From Capitella teleta (taxonomy: Eukaryota; Annelida; Polychaeta; Capitellidae), in NCBI GenBank assembly GCA_000328365.1, contig KB310309.1, positions 42,343-106,342 on the forward strand: a stretch of DNA of 64,000 nucleotides, given 5' to 3'. The notes below the pieces were generated by a model. That model made no database searches, was not told the DNA's origin, and saw nothing but the letters and a program-made list of their open reading frames with translations. Both the position numbers and the translations under genes were made by a program. This document shows positions 12,250 to 24,954 of this stretch, one piece after another. Position 1 is the first letter of the stretch; every line of letters starts with the position of its first letter.

Positions 12250-13323
12250 GATCATTTGGGATTCGAGATGATTGGGATGAGATCATGACCTTTTTGATGC
12301 AGTGGTCTCTTGCTAATAGTTGCTATCGCTCAAGTCAAACATCACTCAACGCGCGTGCAGACATTGAACTGTGAAATACCACACTGTGATCGAAAGGGAT
12401 TCTCTTAGTTGAAGAACGACTTCTGCATGAGGGAATCACAGCATTGACTGAGCGGCTTCTTCCTTCTGAGTCTCTTGCAATCCTGGAATCAATGTCCTGA
12501 TTGTGCTTTATTTGCTCCTTGAACGAGCGACAACTTCTGGTCAATGCTAATTCATCTGCGTTCATTCAGTCAGATTGGTGTTGCTTATATAGAAGTCGTG
12601 GCATCGGAATGATCAAATTGTTGACAGCATTTACCTCATGTGTAAAAAAATGGCATTATCCTAGGTAATGAGGGCTGCAGACATAAATGCCAGAAATTGC
12701 ACCTGCAAGGAGTTCTTGTTCATCAACGGCAACAATGATTTATACCAGAAAAATTCTTGCACTGTCAAAGGTCGTGACAGTTCCACGTCTTTGAAGTAAA
12801 TAACGTTTGACTCAGAGGCCAAATAGAGCTTAAAATAGAATTCCGCTCTGCGCATACGCGGAAAGCACGGACAAAAGTCTGTGACGCCATATTTTTCGAT
12901 GATGAATCGTCCAAGTTTGAAGTCAAACAAGTCGCATATATTGTCAGCAGCATCAAGGTATGACGAATGAAGCAAATTATCGCTTCTGATTTGATGTTTT
13001 TTCTTAATAGCTTTTGTGGTCAATTAAATAATTGAATTTTAACTGCAGGATGTTTTACAGTTGATGGTTGTAGTGCGCACTGATTAATGATGTATAGTAA
13101 TACAGATGGAGCATTGAATAGGAATTCAGCTCTGAAAATATGCTCGCTGGGATTGGCTTCTGACGGTAGTCTCTGGGAAGTTCCGGTGTGTTATGGATCT
13201 CGCTTAATTGTAATCATAACGTTCTCCGTTGTAAGGCAGCCAACATGAATTACTTGTAATTCTCTGTAGAATGCATTACATTTCACAAAACGAGTACTTA
13301 TCAAAAGGATATTAAAATTTTTA
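12250..13323 (-). repeat. Family A gene-like repeat, most complete copy (A2)
   Basis: On the minus strand the order is: 5' flank (13323-13090, shared with 1-240), a 120-codon frame (13023-12661), a donor-like GAG|GTAAAT at about 12643, a roughly 65-70 nt intron-like gap, then a frame starting MNADELALTRSCRSFKEQ (12565-12335). The 3' part, including GATGCAGTGGTCTCT near 12297, is shared with 37990-38505. Parts recur at 5490-5765 and 34255-34770. I recognise no domain. It could be a captured or multiplied host gene fragment, or the coding part of an unfamiliar transposon. Confidence 0.75.
12661..13023 (-). CDS. Unrecognised 120-residue frame within family A
   Basis: The protein is lysine-rich at its start and contains FDFKLGRFIIEKYGV and RRAEFYFKLYLASE. 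It ends in VQEFFWYKSLL followed by a short tail. At about 34560-34690 the diverged copy aligns to LQWLSWYKCLVNNEQEFF. That alignment suggests the ancestral frame shifted near residue 100 here, the alternative reading being VDEQELLAGAISGIYV. There is no signal peptide, membrane segment or known motif. It is part of a repeat, so independent gene status is doubtful. It may be a fragment with an exon boundary near its upstream end (ACAAAAG before CTATTAAG). Confidence 0.3.
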   Translation of the reverse strand: MTTKAIKKKHQIRSDNLLHSSYLDAADNICDLFDFKLGRFIIEKYGVTDFCPCFPRMRRAEFYFKLYLASESNVIYFKDVELSRPLTVQEFFWYKSLLPLMNKNSLQVQFLAFMSAALIT

Positions 13324-13707
13324 GAAAAAAAAAACCGTATTATTTTAATTTTAAGATGATCAGATCAGTGTGTTAACTGTATTTTGGTTGAGAGAAAGAG
13401 AGACAGAGAGAGATTGTTTTGTGAATGAGAGGCATGAGATTTATTTGATGATGGGATCAGATAAAATTATGAAATGAGAAAACAAATTAAAGACAGTAGG
13501 AAAAAATTAATTAAAGAAGAAAAAATTAATATTGGAATGCATAAAAAAAGACCATTGAGTGCAATTAATGTTGAACTTTCTGCCGAGCTAAATTCAGAGG
13601 TTTTGTACTTTTCTATTCATTTAAAAGAAATATAAGTGGCATCAGAATGATAAGGAGATGATATACATGATCAATTTTGAAAATTTAAAAATAAATTTAA
13701 AAAAAAA

Positions 13708-14803
13708 GTAGACTCCAGAATTGAAGAGTTTAGGCCCTGACGAAATAATCAGGTGCTATAATTATTAATAATAATATTATTACAATTATGTCCGCATTTT
13801 CGCAGTCTTCTCAGATTTTCAGATACAGAAATCTGAGAAGGGTAAACAAAATTTTTTTCAGTCTGCACACAAATTGAACATGGGAAATTTCTGATGTTTC
13901 TCATCAAATAATATATACCCATCAAATAATATTATAAACATAAATTTCCATATGTATGGGTTGAAAAGGAGAGACATTCTACACAAGCAAAAGGATAAAG
14001 AAAGGAAATTTAAAATGCATGCATTTTTATAGCCAAATCCAATTAAGTTGCAACACATGAAATAACTTATAAAGAAAAAAATTGTTATAAGCAGTAAAAA
14101 TGTGAAGGAGAAAAAATGTATCAAACGGAATTTGTAGAAATTTAAATAAACACTTATTTATGAGCTATTAAATGGCAAATCACAAATGCATTAAGGCCAT
14201 ATCTTAGTATTACGATCAATAATTGATTATGATTAAAATTGAAAAGCACTAAAAAATGATATATTTCCTTCAAATTGAACAGTAAACTCTCAAGCAAATT
14301 GTATTGTATTAATATGAACCAGTGTTAAAAGAAATCCATCTGAAAGAAAATTTATGTTTAAACCTGACAGACAAGAATTAAAGAAATGAAAAATAAAAAG
14401 ATAAAGAAATGAGAAGAAAAAGAACCCCAGCTATAGCTGAAATAATGGTGTGAACATGCTAAAAAATAAAAATGGAGAAGTAATAGAATTCGATTTTTGG
14501 AGATAAACCCAAACATGATGGCTCACTGCTAATTTGAATAGTAAAAGCAAATTTCTTAATTATTTTCTCTTCAGCAATAATTCAGTCAACTTGATCAGAT
14601 CTCTGAAAATAAAATTTCAAATGAATGTCAATCATATTTCATTCTTATTGGAGTGGGGATTTAACCTGTGAAAATAGAACCACTATAATTAATCAGGAAA
14701 AAAATAAACCTAAACACAAATAAAGGATCTTTAAATTATTACCCATAATGATAATCAGTGTATATTTATTTTTTAAATTGGATTCAGGAGAAATTCTGTT
14801 TTT
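13708..14803 (+). repeat. AT-rich repeat D, copy D1
   Basis: This is inverted relative to 63168-63990, with high similarity across the aligned parts. D1 carries about 265 bp (roughly 13848-14112) that D2 lacks; in its place D2 completes a long hairpin. D1 keeps the hairpin core (CTTCTCAGATTT, CAGATACAG, AAATCTGAGAAG) but not its outer arm. No coding frame and no terminal inverted repeats are recognised; the element class is unknown. Confidence 0.8.
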
Positions 14804-15639
14804 ATATATTGCGGTTTACGAACAATAAATTCCGTAGCCATTGAATGATGCTTGGAGCATCCTTACCAAATTACTTTTTATAATAGATGCACGTGTAATT
14901 TTTTGGCAATGAAGACCACACAAACAATTATATACCAACACTACGCTCAGTGCCAATAATACTATGTATATTGTTTCAAACAACATTTTCATCATCGACA
15001 TCACCCCATTCTATGTCAATACTCAGGCCATTCGTGCAGCTTGATCCATGAAATATATATCAGACTCCTTAACTCATGATTCTTATATCTGCAGCGAGTC
15101 GAATTGTGAGCTCATTTATAAGAACATTTGACCATTGATAGCAAAACTCAGGCGTATGACTGCACTGGGAGACTTCAATATTGCAGCCCTACTCTGAAGT
15201 ATCTCCTAGTATCCCAGTCATTCCTGTCAATGGATGTGTATGCATAGGCTCTGGAATTCTGCTACTGAAGTTGTGGGTTGCAAACACTGCGAGCGTACAA
15301 GGGGGGCACTGGAGGAGACTTTGAAACAAAACTGTTTTTTCGTGTCTGGTTGCTTTGATATCATCGCCAGGCTGTTCACGATAAAGTGTAACAAGAGCCT
15401 TTTCAACAGAGCAGACATCATTTTATCTGGAGGCTTCAAAGAAAAAGACCGCAGCCAGATCACAGAGTGTTTGGTGTGCCACGATGAGTTTTCAAAATGC
15501 CCCTTTCTCTATGTCATAGAGTGCTGAACTGCTATCAAAACCGATAAATGCATGGCAAAAAGCGAATGAATCGCAGGCGAAAATACTGTTAAATCTTTAA
15601 TTTAATTGGTCGCTGGGTTAAGCGATGTTCAGAAGCGGA

Positions 15640-16133
15640 ACGAGATGACAACATTGTGAGTGGAGATCAATTGAGTGGAGAAGTGAGTGGGTCTGAGCCC
15701 GCGAAGGAAGTCTTGGCGGGGGGAAGCGAGGCAGCACGTACGCGCATTAATGCTATATTTCGGGAGATTCGAGGAGTCGAAGGTAGTGAAGCAAAAAAAT
15801 ATAGATGAGCTACACAGATTGGGCGTGATGGAACTGCTTATCACAAGCAGATTGAATAATGCCGCTAAGCAGACAACCATCACTGAACTTTTCAAAAAAT
15901 AAAAATCTTTAATTGGCCTCATGTGATCGTTTGTGAGATCCTTTTAACCTCCAGCTTCATTCCTAATGGTATATGCCACTACGTTAATGCATTACATGGG
16001 TTTTGGGGGTTTTAGAATGACACCCAATTTTCATCAATTTGTGGTCTGAAATGTAATCCGCCCTTTTTGTTAATCCGTCAGTTTCCTTGGGAACGGAGGA
16101 GGGCGGATTAACGGGGTCTGACTGTATTCCAAA
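15640..16133 (+). mobile_element. 3' end of a pogo/Tigger-like transposon
   Basis: A degraded transposase C-terminus (15687-15902) is followed by a terminus at about 16035-16133. On the complementary strand that terminus reads CAGTCAGACCCCGTTAATCC, the CAGT-starting, TAAYCCG-rich type of end found on pogo/Tigger elements. It also contains an internal inverted GTAATCCGCCC / GGGCGGATTAAC pair. The catalytic part and the 5' end are not found upstream, so the element is truncated. Confidence 0.6.
15687..15902 (+). pseudogene. Transposase C-terminal remnant (Tigger-like)
   Basis: The frame ends in AAKQTTITELFKK and a stop. The QT(T/S)I.(D/E)(F/L)F ending is a common C-terminus of Tigger/jerky-type transposases. 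The preceding residues GRFEESKVVKQKNIDELHRL fit the tail region. Upstream the frame breaks into unrelated reading (a shift near 15740), so it is not functional. The family call rests on the C-terminal motif and the adjacent terminus. Confidence 0.5.
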
Positions 16134-17213
16134 AGATTTTTGAATTGTCTGTATTTGCCATACCCTGAAGCCCCCCTTAATTGGTTGGTTGCCTGATGCT
16201 TGGCTAGTCTATTTCAGTTGAATGTGATTGATGATAGAGGGATCAATGTGATGACATGACAGCACCATTAGGTCGGTGTTTTTGTCGATTACTAGGACAT
16301 CCGTAATGATTTGTCACTTTAGCATTTTCTATGGGTATTTGACAGATTGATAAGTCAGCGTCCAACTCTGAATGTTTCACCATGCATATGAATGACTCTA
16401 TTTTTTACGCAATCAAGCCATTACAATTACTTTGTTTGTTTCTCTCTTCCGATAAGTTTTTTTTCTTTTTTTTTTCTTTTTTTTTTCTTTTTACTTCTAC
16501 AAGCATTTCGCAGGTAAGTGCACAACGGTTTCACTCAGTTGGCTTCTTTCTAGGTGGGTTGCTTATTTCAGCGTACATGTACTAGCGGTGTTATTGGATA
16601 ATGCTTGTTTGGACCTTGCTAATTGTTGTAACTATTTCCCAAAGGCATCTGCGAGTATTGCATGTTTAATGACCTTACGGATCCTTCCTGGATATTCGAA
16701 CAATGTAGGAGCACCATACGTGTTGAAGTACTTCAGTAGGGGTTTCATAGCTATTCGTGGCTGGAATAATTATATCTCTGAAACAGTAGCTCTGGCGGCG
16801 GGCGTGAGGGCTGCTTCGATCGTCTAGAAGATAATTTATAATTTGTTCTATGTATACGCTCATGTCTGTCATTCACTTCCGTATAATTAATTATGTTTAC
16901 GCCATTTTGCTTCGAGGGGTCAATGCTGACAGAAGAGGCTGCTGTCAAACATGTCGAAATGTATCTTAGAGTTCGATTTAAGGAAGGTTTCCAGCTTCTC
17001 CTTTCGTTAGATTACAGATAATCTTTGTATTCTGCATACTGTCATAGACAATCACAGTAGCACAGAGCGCCAGCCCACCTTGGTATGCAATTTGATAGTA
17101 CTACAGAGCCACCGAATATAAATGAAGTATTACTATTAAAATTCAAGATGCCTGACCAATCGGGACCTCAACACAATACACGTGTACCACGATTTTACCC
17201 CGCCCCTTATCTC

Positions 17214-18060
17214 TGCCACAGAGGTCCCTGGATGAGGCAGCAAGCGGAGAATGCCACGCAGAATTATTCTTCGCCTGCAATTTCGATCGACAACGTTGCT
17301 GATCACCCTGTTAGAAGGGGAGTGGTCATCGGTGGTGGCCAGTCGCCCTTCCATTATCCGTCAAACGTTCCCGGATGATTTTATTGCGCTTCGGTCCATA
17401 ATGCAGCAAAGTGGAATACTCGATACCCGCACAGGGTGCCTCAAATAATACGAACCTTCTCATCATAAATCACATCGCACACTAAGTAAAAGAATATTTT
17501 CCCTGTGAAGCTCATGTGTTGCAAAGCACTCGATTGCTGTCAGGTGTCGCAGGGAAGTGTTTATGTTCTCGCAGGACAACTTGCTGTTGTCGTGATCACT
17601 AAAGGCGACGGAACAGCCGAAAAAAGCGTCTTTGTTCGACTGTTGTTTCCGTCTCCTTCTTATTCTTGCATTTATTAGTCGATATTTTGTCAAACTGTAA
17701 ATTAGCCAAGAGCAATTGCATTTCTTGGTCATAAAGAAAAAAGGAGGAATGTCACCTTTCACTTGACAGTTCGGAAAGAGCATTTGCTGTACAGTCAAAC
17801 TGAATTGTCTTTCTCAGCAGTTGGCAATTGCATTCTACGGGCTCCTTGGGCGCTCTCCTGAGCCGCATATCCGTTCGAATTAAATGCCCTTATTTGTAAA
17901 ATGGCCGCCACAATATCCATTGATAAGCAGACTTTTCGCATTGTTGTGCCAATGTTTAATTTGTTGGAGTCTCATTTTAATCTTCGCTTTGGTAGTCAGT
18001 GATTGTTCAGTTCCCTGACATGGAGTCTGTCACCAAGGCAACTGTCTATATTTTTGTTTC
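17214..18060 (-). repeat. Repeat family F, short form (F1)
   Basis: On the minus strand this 847-bp unit matches 41695-42055 and then 43460-43932, skipping the 1.4 kb between those blocks. The second block is nearly identical (no differences seen over about 140 bp), so the copies are young. It holds a minus-strand frame ending REN-ILLLSVRCDL (17463-17798) and, on the other strand, a frame with VADHPVRRGVVIGGGQSPFH (17220-17378). Both are retained in the other copy. I recognise no family and no clear terminal inverted repeats. Confidence 0.8.
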
Positions 18061-19947
18061 TTACAATATTATCACTACTGTTGATTGGTGATGATGTCCA
18101 TTGGTGATGATGTAGTCGGATACAAATGTCAATGCCAAACTTTGTCAGACTTTCTGACATGATAGTATAATACATGAGTTATGACCTGGTGATTATTCAA
18201 CACGCACCTTCATGGTGGTATGTCCATGGATGTGTGAATTTGCAAGTGCAGCACGCTTCCTTGGTGCGGAGTCTGACCAGCTCAGTGTTCTATTTGTTCT
18301 TTTGCTCATTTAATGCTTCTTTGTCAACAAACTGACCGACAGTGAAGGAGGAAACCGGAAGTTATCTTATCCCTCATGGTCGTCGTCTTCATGATCACCA
18401 TACAAGCTGACGCCAAACTGTCTTATATGGATAAGGGCATGGTATATAGCACTGAATGCTAAAAATAACGTAGGCCTATGTTTGCAACATAATATTTCTT
18501 ATTTGTTATACCTGCTGTTATGATGCTAGGAATGACATGCACACAATAAATTGACACTAGTTGCCTTTGCCATTATAATGCATGACGGAGTTTTTCGCTC
18601 TCTGACGAGGAAATTTGTTCACATGTACTAAAGATACACTTGTATACAACACCATGAGAGGCGTGTTATGTCTGTTCGCCACTTCCTATTGCTTCAATCT
18701 GAGCGCATATATACGCAGGCATATAATACGATAAAATTTTAATGACCTTCTAATGCTAGACTAAGAATAAGAAGAAGCACAGATGCTTCCCTTCGTGAGC
18801 ATGAGGGGCAACTAACACGATTCGCGACAGGAGGAGTTTAATTTAGAAGCGGAGGCGTGCGTGTCAGGTAGGCTGATCAGGGACCATCGTGCCCTCTTGT
18901 GGGCGATATTGTGTGCAGGAGGCGCCGTGGAGGAAGATTTCTTTTTCCCGATTGTTTCGCCATGGCCAGGGTGGTAAAAACACCGGATAAAGACGTCGAT
19001 TGGTGGCAGCTTGAACCTTGCATCACAATTGGGTCGAGGGCGATGGTGTCGAAACAAGTAGAGTACGTCTTGGTTGTCAATGTGCGGTGTATGAGTACGT
19101 TTTAATTTATTGTTGGCATTGATCGCATAAAGTATTGTAGAAACTAAGTCAAACACACTCACACATTTACCTATGTCTCAGCCAAGATCAGGAAACCTTT
19201 GATAGACTTGCAACATTTCACCGGCGTAAGGGATTGGTTAGCATGGTTAACCATGCTAGCAAGAAAATGCATATTATGCACATAATAATTATTATTGTGA
19301 CAACGGTTGACTCTATAAGCAAATAAAGTTCACAGACAAAGTCACAGACATACAATGTTCGATCAACAGATACCAGTAAGTTCTTTTTTCTTTCGCTAGG
19401 TTTCAAGAGATTCTAACCCTTCATGCTATCATAGACAAGAGGACATAACACGCTTGGATTTGAGGTTGAGCAGAACCGTGTGAAGGCATTAAACTCCCAA
19501 TAAAACCGACCGCTCCATTCGAGACCCCGACCTAGGGACCTTCTCTTTTGACAAGCACCAGTGAATTGTTAGCGAGGCATAATTATATGGACTGAGCTTC
19601 CCGGGTGCACGCACCTAGAAGAGGTTGACACATACATCACACTTTAGTTTTGTTGTGTCGTAAAATGCATTTACTAGAAGTGAGAAGAACAGACAACGCA
19701 AGTTCCACAGAGAACAATGATACTCATTTTGTTTCCACGTGTAGACGAATTAAAGGTTAATGGCAAATTAATCTGAATCGGGAAAAGCTCTGGGCATTCA
19801 ATGTGTGAGGGCACGATCGATTTGTTTAACTGACTTACGGTCTCTGTAGGGCAATGGGTCACACTGAGCCTCAAAAGCAATGCTCCAACATGCGGAAGAA
19901 GAACAATGAATTAATCCCTTGGTTGAGTTCAGGCTTCAATCCATTTC
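18061..19947. other. Intergenic DNA, nothing recognised
   Basis: No exon with convincing splice sites, no transposon terminus and no RNA gene is visible. The stretch around 18812-19110 is a little more GC-rich, and open frames overlap on both strands, but none has a recognisable domain. Confidence 0.5.
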
Positions 19948-19989
19948 CATGCAGACGTTGAAATATGACGATATTTCAACGTCTGCATG
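19948..19989. other. Perfect 19-bp-stem hairpin
   Basis: CATGCAGACGTTGAAATAT (19948-19966), loop GACG, then the exact complement ATATTTCAACGTCTGCATG (19971-19989). The stem is perfect and stops abruptly at both outer ends. It could be a small palindromic insertion, a MITE remnant or a structured RNA; the four-base loop is shorter than in most microRNA precursors. Confidence 0.9.
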
Positions 19990-20320
19990 AGACGCGTATG
20001 AATTAAAGTGCTAAGGAGTTTCCTCGTCAGCCTTTTTTTCCTTCTTTTGATTGGAATTTTGGCCAATAATTGGAACATGAGTGAGCTGAATTAATAATTC
20101 TTTACGTGATTATAGTTATACCAAACGGAAACGAAGCCAATGGAACAATTTGTATGAAATAAATAGCATCAATAAATTACTTCAGGGCCTTTAACTTATC
20201 ATCATCGATATTTTACAGCGAATTTTGCCAACCATCTTGCCTGAAAAATTTTCTTGATTTTCTTTGGCTTTGATGAAAGATACGAGCCTTTTCATTTTTT
20301 TTTTTTCTTTCTGCTTTCGA

Positions 20321-20600
20321 TTTGTAAACTCAGCGTGCGCTTTGCTCTGATTTTACAGATGATCAGTGATCGATGTTTTACGCTATTCGGCGCGGCGATG
20401 TCATCAGCAATGAGGCTAAATAGATATCATGCAGCGACCCAGAGGTGCAGAACGGCCCTCGGAGGTACACCCCATGGTACCCCGGGGACCCATTCCCTCG
20501 TGGGGCGGCCTGTGCTAAGGTCACGTGTGGTCAATGCTACTGCCAATCTCGCAGGTTGTTGTCGTGCTGCTGGGATTCTAACTTGCAGAGTATGAACCCC
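20321..20600 (+). repeat. Repeat family C, copy C1
   Basis: An inverted match to 23640-23965, about 95% identical over the central 175 bp. The match begins near TTTGTAAA and runs through GATGTCATCAGCAATGAGGC to GTTGTCGTGCTGCT. Both copies are open in the frame MSSAMRLNRxHxATxRC, but most differences change the residue, so I do not treat it as a maintained protein. The element class is unknown. Confidence 0.8.
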
Positions 20601-23600
20601 AAACCGGAAAGTGAACTAAACGTCAAAGAGCAACGTGAACAGAATCAAGTACTGCGCCCCTACTGATTGCTGCCAGGTGATCAACGTCTAACATGTTCAC
20701 ATGTTAATGCAGCCTACACAGGGCACGATTATACTACAGAACCACCCTCATAATTATGACCCAGATATTGTCATAACGCATAACTTGAAAATAAATAAAA
20801 AATATGTCATGCATTGGTCAGGTACTCAAACGCGAACATATATAGTTTGCAATGACAATCCACTTTTTTGAGATGCCTTTTTCTCAATGAAATCATTGCT
20901 GTGTAATGGAATAGAACAATTATACAAGAAACGGTTCGAAGCATTTTGTATGGTTATAATCTAACATATTTTTATTATTATTATTATTTTTTTTTTTTTT
21001 TTTGGCTGCCATTCAATCCAATTTTTTTTCTATTATCCCCAATAATATATACCATATATTTTAATCAAATAACGTGTGTACTTTTATGTTGCACTGTTTT
21101 TAGATACTATAGCAACGACGAACGATATTCGACAATTGTACTTTTGTTTGCAAGTGTTATTGTTGAAATAAATAAATTATTATCAAACTCACTCTCAGTA
21201 GCAATTATAAAACAGAAAATTGGTTGCGTAATAGTGCTATATTGATTACTTCCTTTCCCTGGAACTAAAATCTATCAATCTATCTTACATATAATAATTA
21301 AACTCAGACGGTTTGCACTTTGCATGCTCAAACACGCCTTTCACATGCATTACAGAAGTAATTAATTTGACAGTTCGTCTCTGTGTAAATACTCCAACCA
21401 AGATATCATGACAGGAAATGTGGAACGGAAGTGATAGCCGTGAGAATATTGGCGTACGCATGCGCTGTGGGGCTTAACGGTTCAGCCTCGTCCGCTAAAG
21501 AGAAGCGTTTGCAAATGCGGGACTCATGCACAAAGGTGATTTATGCTTTATAAAAGAAAGAGACTAGAGTAAAACATTGAGCAGTCTTTTTGATGGTGCA
21601 TCTCGTATCATGCTTGGTGTCCCCTGGTGTTGCCATTTTCCTGGTATAAAGACACGATGAATGAGAAGAAAGACACTCTATGTTAATGTTATGTCGTGTT
21701 TGTTTTTGTTTACATCAACCACACGGGTATGTCATCAACTATTATAACTACATGTACAGTGTTATTTGTGTACAACTGTCATGTACACACATATCGTTGG
21801 TATGGCACATTCAGTGAGACGTTCAGACTGATTGAACTAGCAACATAATTCTTCTGTGCCCTTTCAGACAATCAAGTGATTTCTCCTGAATGAGTGTCTC
21901 ACAGAGACTTAGAGATTCAGAGATTGCGATCATCCATCACAATGCCAAATTGATCAGACGCCAGCGGCAAGCTATAAAACACGAGCAGGAAAACAAAGAG
22001 TAAAATTGAAGGAAAATTACTGCCCAATCCGTCTTACTTTGCCATGTTTAGGGTCACTCAGTACGCTCATTCCGGATACTCATCTCCTTTGTCAGTGAAA
22101 TCCCCCATCCCATGGGTATTCTGTTATGTCACTGTTAATCATGTTTAAATTACACTGCAATTGTCACCCCTTATATTAACTCCCCTGTCATTCCCTCCAT
22201 CGTCCAACTCTTTCCCTTTCCACCACTCACCTTTTTTGTCTGCTTCTTCCTCATCTCAATCGTATTTCAAAATTTATCAATGCCGCATAACTAACTGATT
22301 GGACAAAAGACTGGAATTTTGAGGACCGCCTGCTACTTTTCTTTGTTCTCCACCCGCCCAGTTTCATTAACTTCCCTGTTAATTATGGGAACCACACATG
22401 GAGCACAGTAACGTGTAGAGATGCCTATGTGGATTATTGCACAATGTCTACAGGGATCCATCTTGACATGTACGAATCGAACGCCTTGAGATCACAGCAA
22501 TATATGTTGGGCGTACACTCACAGAAGACCCAATGGTATCAGTCACTGGTGAGATACCCTAGCCTGATTCGACCCAAGGCCGTATCAATCAGCCAGACAA
22601 ACCGATTTATTTTGTCGCAGTGAATGTCTCGCCCAGTGTGGACTCGATTGCGAGGGGGCCGCCGGTGAATTAGCAAAAGGCTTCCTGTTGACTGAGTGTG
22701 GTCCTAGGTTCCTGTATTTCGGTAATTGGATCCCTGCTGGTTGCTCAACGACACTTTATTGGCCAAGGTGTCGAGAGGTGATCCAGGCAGCACGTGGCTC
22801 AGGGATTTGTCTGCTGTTATTGCTGGTTTGGTTGTGGACATCCCCAAGAGCACGTCACGTGCAATCGTGCATATATCCCATGATAATTGAATAACACATA
22901 ATTAGCGTGAGTCGCGATAAAGTCACGATCCTCTGTGCGCTCGCTTAGCGTGAGTTTGATTCCCGATCCGGGTTTCGAATTTCTCGGCCTGAAAACCTTC
23001 ATGTTCACCACAGCATGACACATTGCATAGTGTCGAAATATAGTACCAGGTTGGACAAAGATGGTAATGTCATCGCCTAAGTGTGTGTTCCGTTGTTGAT
23101 ACCCGCTTGTCATCATAGCCCGGTTCGGGCTTACGTGTCACCTTGGGGGTCCTATATCCAGGGAAAATATGTGAACCGCATAGCAGTGAAGCCAGTTGCG
23201 ATACACAAGTGAATGATTTTTTTTTAGTATAGTGTAGCTGCATATAGAGCAGGGATCTAATTGCATGCAGCTTTACTATTATGTTGCACTGGGAATAACC
23301 CTGTGAGAGACGTCTGGAAAAATTCTCATATGCGACAATCCTCATAATACTCTCTGTACGCCGTCTGTCAGAAGCAATTTACCTGGAACGACACAGGCTG
23401 TATGATAAGAGGTAGATTACATTCCCTGACGAAGTGTCATCTTATTGCTTATGGAAGAGTCAATGAGCCATTTTCTTTGAGACGAATGTCTATGGGAACA
23501 GCGCAACCATGATCATAAGGCCTCTCATTATTGCAAAACTTGAAAAGAATCGATTTACTTTGCGTGGATTTGTTAGATTCCCCGAGAACAATAAATTTGT

Positions 23601-23639
23601 CAGTTCAGGCTTATTCAATAATACGGGGGTAATGTAAAA
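20601..23639. other. Intergenic DNA, no supported gene
   Basis: Contains a T-rich run near 20988-21004 and plain unique-looking sequence. A tRNA-B-box-like CCCGATCCGGGTTTCGAA near 22963 has no matching A box at the right spacing, so no SINE is called. No exon or transposon terminus is supported. Confidence 0.45.
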
Positions 23640-23965
23640 AAAGTGGGAATTATGCAGGTTTGAGTCTCACGACTCGTTTGAGCAGCACGACAACAACCTG
23701 CGAGATGGGCAGTAGCATTGACCACACGTGAGCTTAGCACAGGCCGCCCCACCAGGGAATGGGTCCCAGGGGTACCATAGGGTGTACCTCCGAGGGCCGT
23801 TCTGCACCTCCGGGTCGCTCCATGATGTCTATTTAGCCTCATTGCTGATGACATCACCACGCCAAATAGCTATTGTAGAGGTCACTGATGATCATCTGCT
23901 TAGGCAGGCTAAAGCTCGGAGCGAGTTGACCGAGGTGAAGACACCTCTGCTTTTGTCTCGCATCC
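23640..23965 (-). repeat. Repeat family C, copy C2
   Basis: The inverted partner of 20321-20600, 3.0 kb away in opposite orientation. Its 5' part (minus strand) contains AAATCATAGGATGCGAGAC, which C1 lacks or has diverged. Confidence 0.8.
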
Positions 23966-24211
23966 TATGATTTACAAATGGTCATAATTACAGAGCTTTT
24001 TTGGGGAGACCACACTGTTCCCTACCAAGGACGCGGATAGCTGACAAGGGTTCGCACATTCACGTGTATATAATGCATACACACTAATTTACCAATACAG
24101 AATTGTACTGTTACATAACCGTTGAAAAGTATCCGTCGCGTTGAGCGTGTAAAACAATGAGATAAGCCAGCATTGACAGGATGAGCTGTCTGCGACAGAT
24201 ACTGTGGCGAA

Positions 24212-24430
24212 ATGCGAGGCTTAAGAATCTATCCACTTCCTCGGAAGAACAACCAGTGCTATAAAGGCTTCCATTTCAGCGTCTGTCAGAAGCAATTCCC
24301 GGGGGAAATGGACGCGATTTCGATGGCCGAGATTGCATTATCTGTGCCTGTTCCTACGATCATTGTTTTGGCGAGTTTTCTTATGGGGTGTGTAATTGAT
24401 TTGGTAATCACTCATTTTGTGATCGTCTGA
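24212..24430 (+). CDS. Possible small membrane protein, unrecognised
   Basis: An ATG-initiated 72-codon frame with a basic, hydrophilic first half (LPRKNNQCYKGF) and a strongly hydrophobic second half (VPTIIVLASFLMGCVIDLVI) long enough for one membrane segment. It has no paralogue in the window, no clear promoter and no splice context. Its length is within what chance can give in this base composition, so gene status is weak. Confidence 0.15.
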   Translation: MRGLRIYPLPRKNNQCYKGFHFSVCQKQFPGEMDAISMAEIALSVPVPTIIVLASFLMGCVIDLVITHFVIV

Positions 24431-24525
24431 GAAAAACTGTACGGATTATACTGTTGGGTGAAATGCTGCTTGCTATGATTCCACGTGAGATATATCCACC
24501 TGTTATAGCCTGCTTTATTTTAAAT

Positions 24526-24720
24526 AATAATAATAATAATAATAATAAATTTATTTTATAAAGCGTAAAATCCATAAAAATGTTCTAAACGCTCTTTACA
24601 TAAATAACAATGATGACATGGAAAAAAATGTAATTAATAAAGCAAAAGTGAAACACTTATAAAAAAATCCCGATAACATTCCGCAAAAAGAAGAGTTTAA
24701 AGATAGCATAGTGGGCCTTG
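24526..24720. repeat. (AAT)n run with an adjoining dispersed-repeat-like tail
   Basis: Eight AAT-type units are followed by AAATTTATTTTATAAAGCG and, about 40 bp on, the loosely inverted AACGCTCTTTACATAAATAA. I have seen this AAT/TTTATAAAGCGC arrangement in dispersed repeats of marine invertebrates, but no second copy is in this window. Confidence 0.35.
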
Positions 24721-24954
24721 AACTATACTAGAACACCCGTGGGCGATCTCTTTGATGTAACTGAACTAGAATTGGTAAGAGCTTTGCAAATTTTGTTTGT
24801 GCTAATTTCCAAAGGCACAAGAACAATACTAGTATATATACCCTGTATTTCTCTACTCTGTATATAAGTTGCATAACATTTATCATTGAGGTGTTTGTTC
24901 ATCGTGCTTACTTGTGGATTTAGGAAATGCATCTGAGACAAATCTCTATTGTTT

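Noticed and set aside
22930-23160. Possible second SINE (B-box-like CCGGGTTTCGAA)
   Set aside because: No A box at the proper distance upstream and no repeat of the body in the window.
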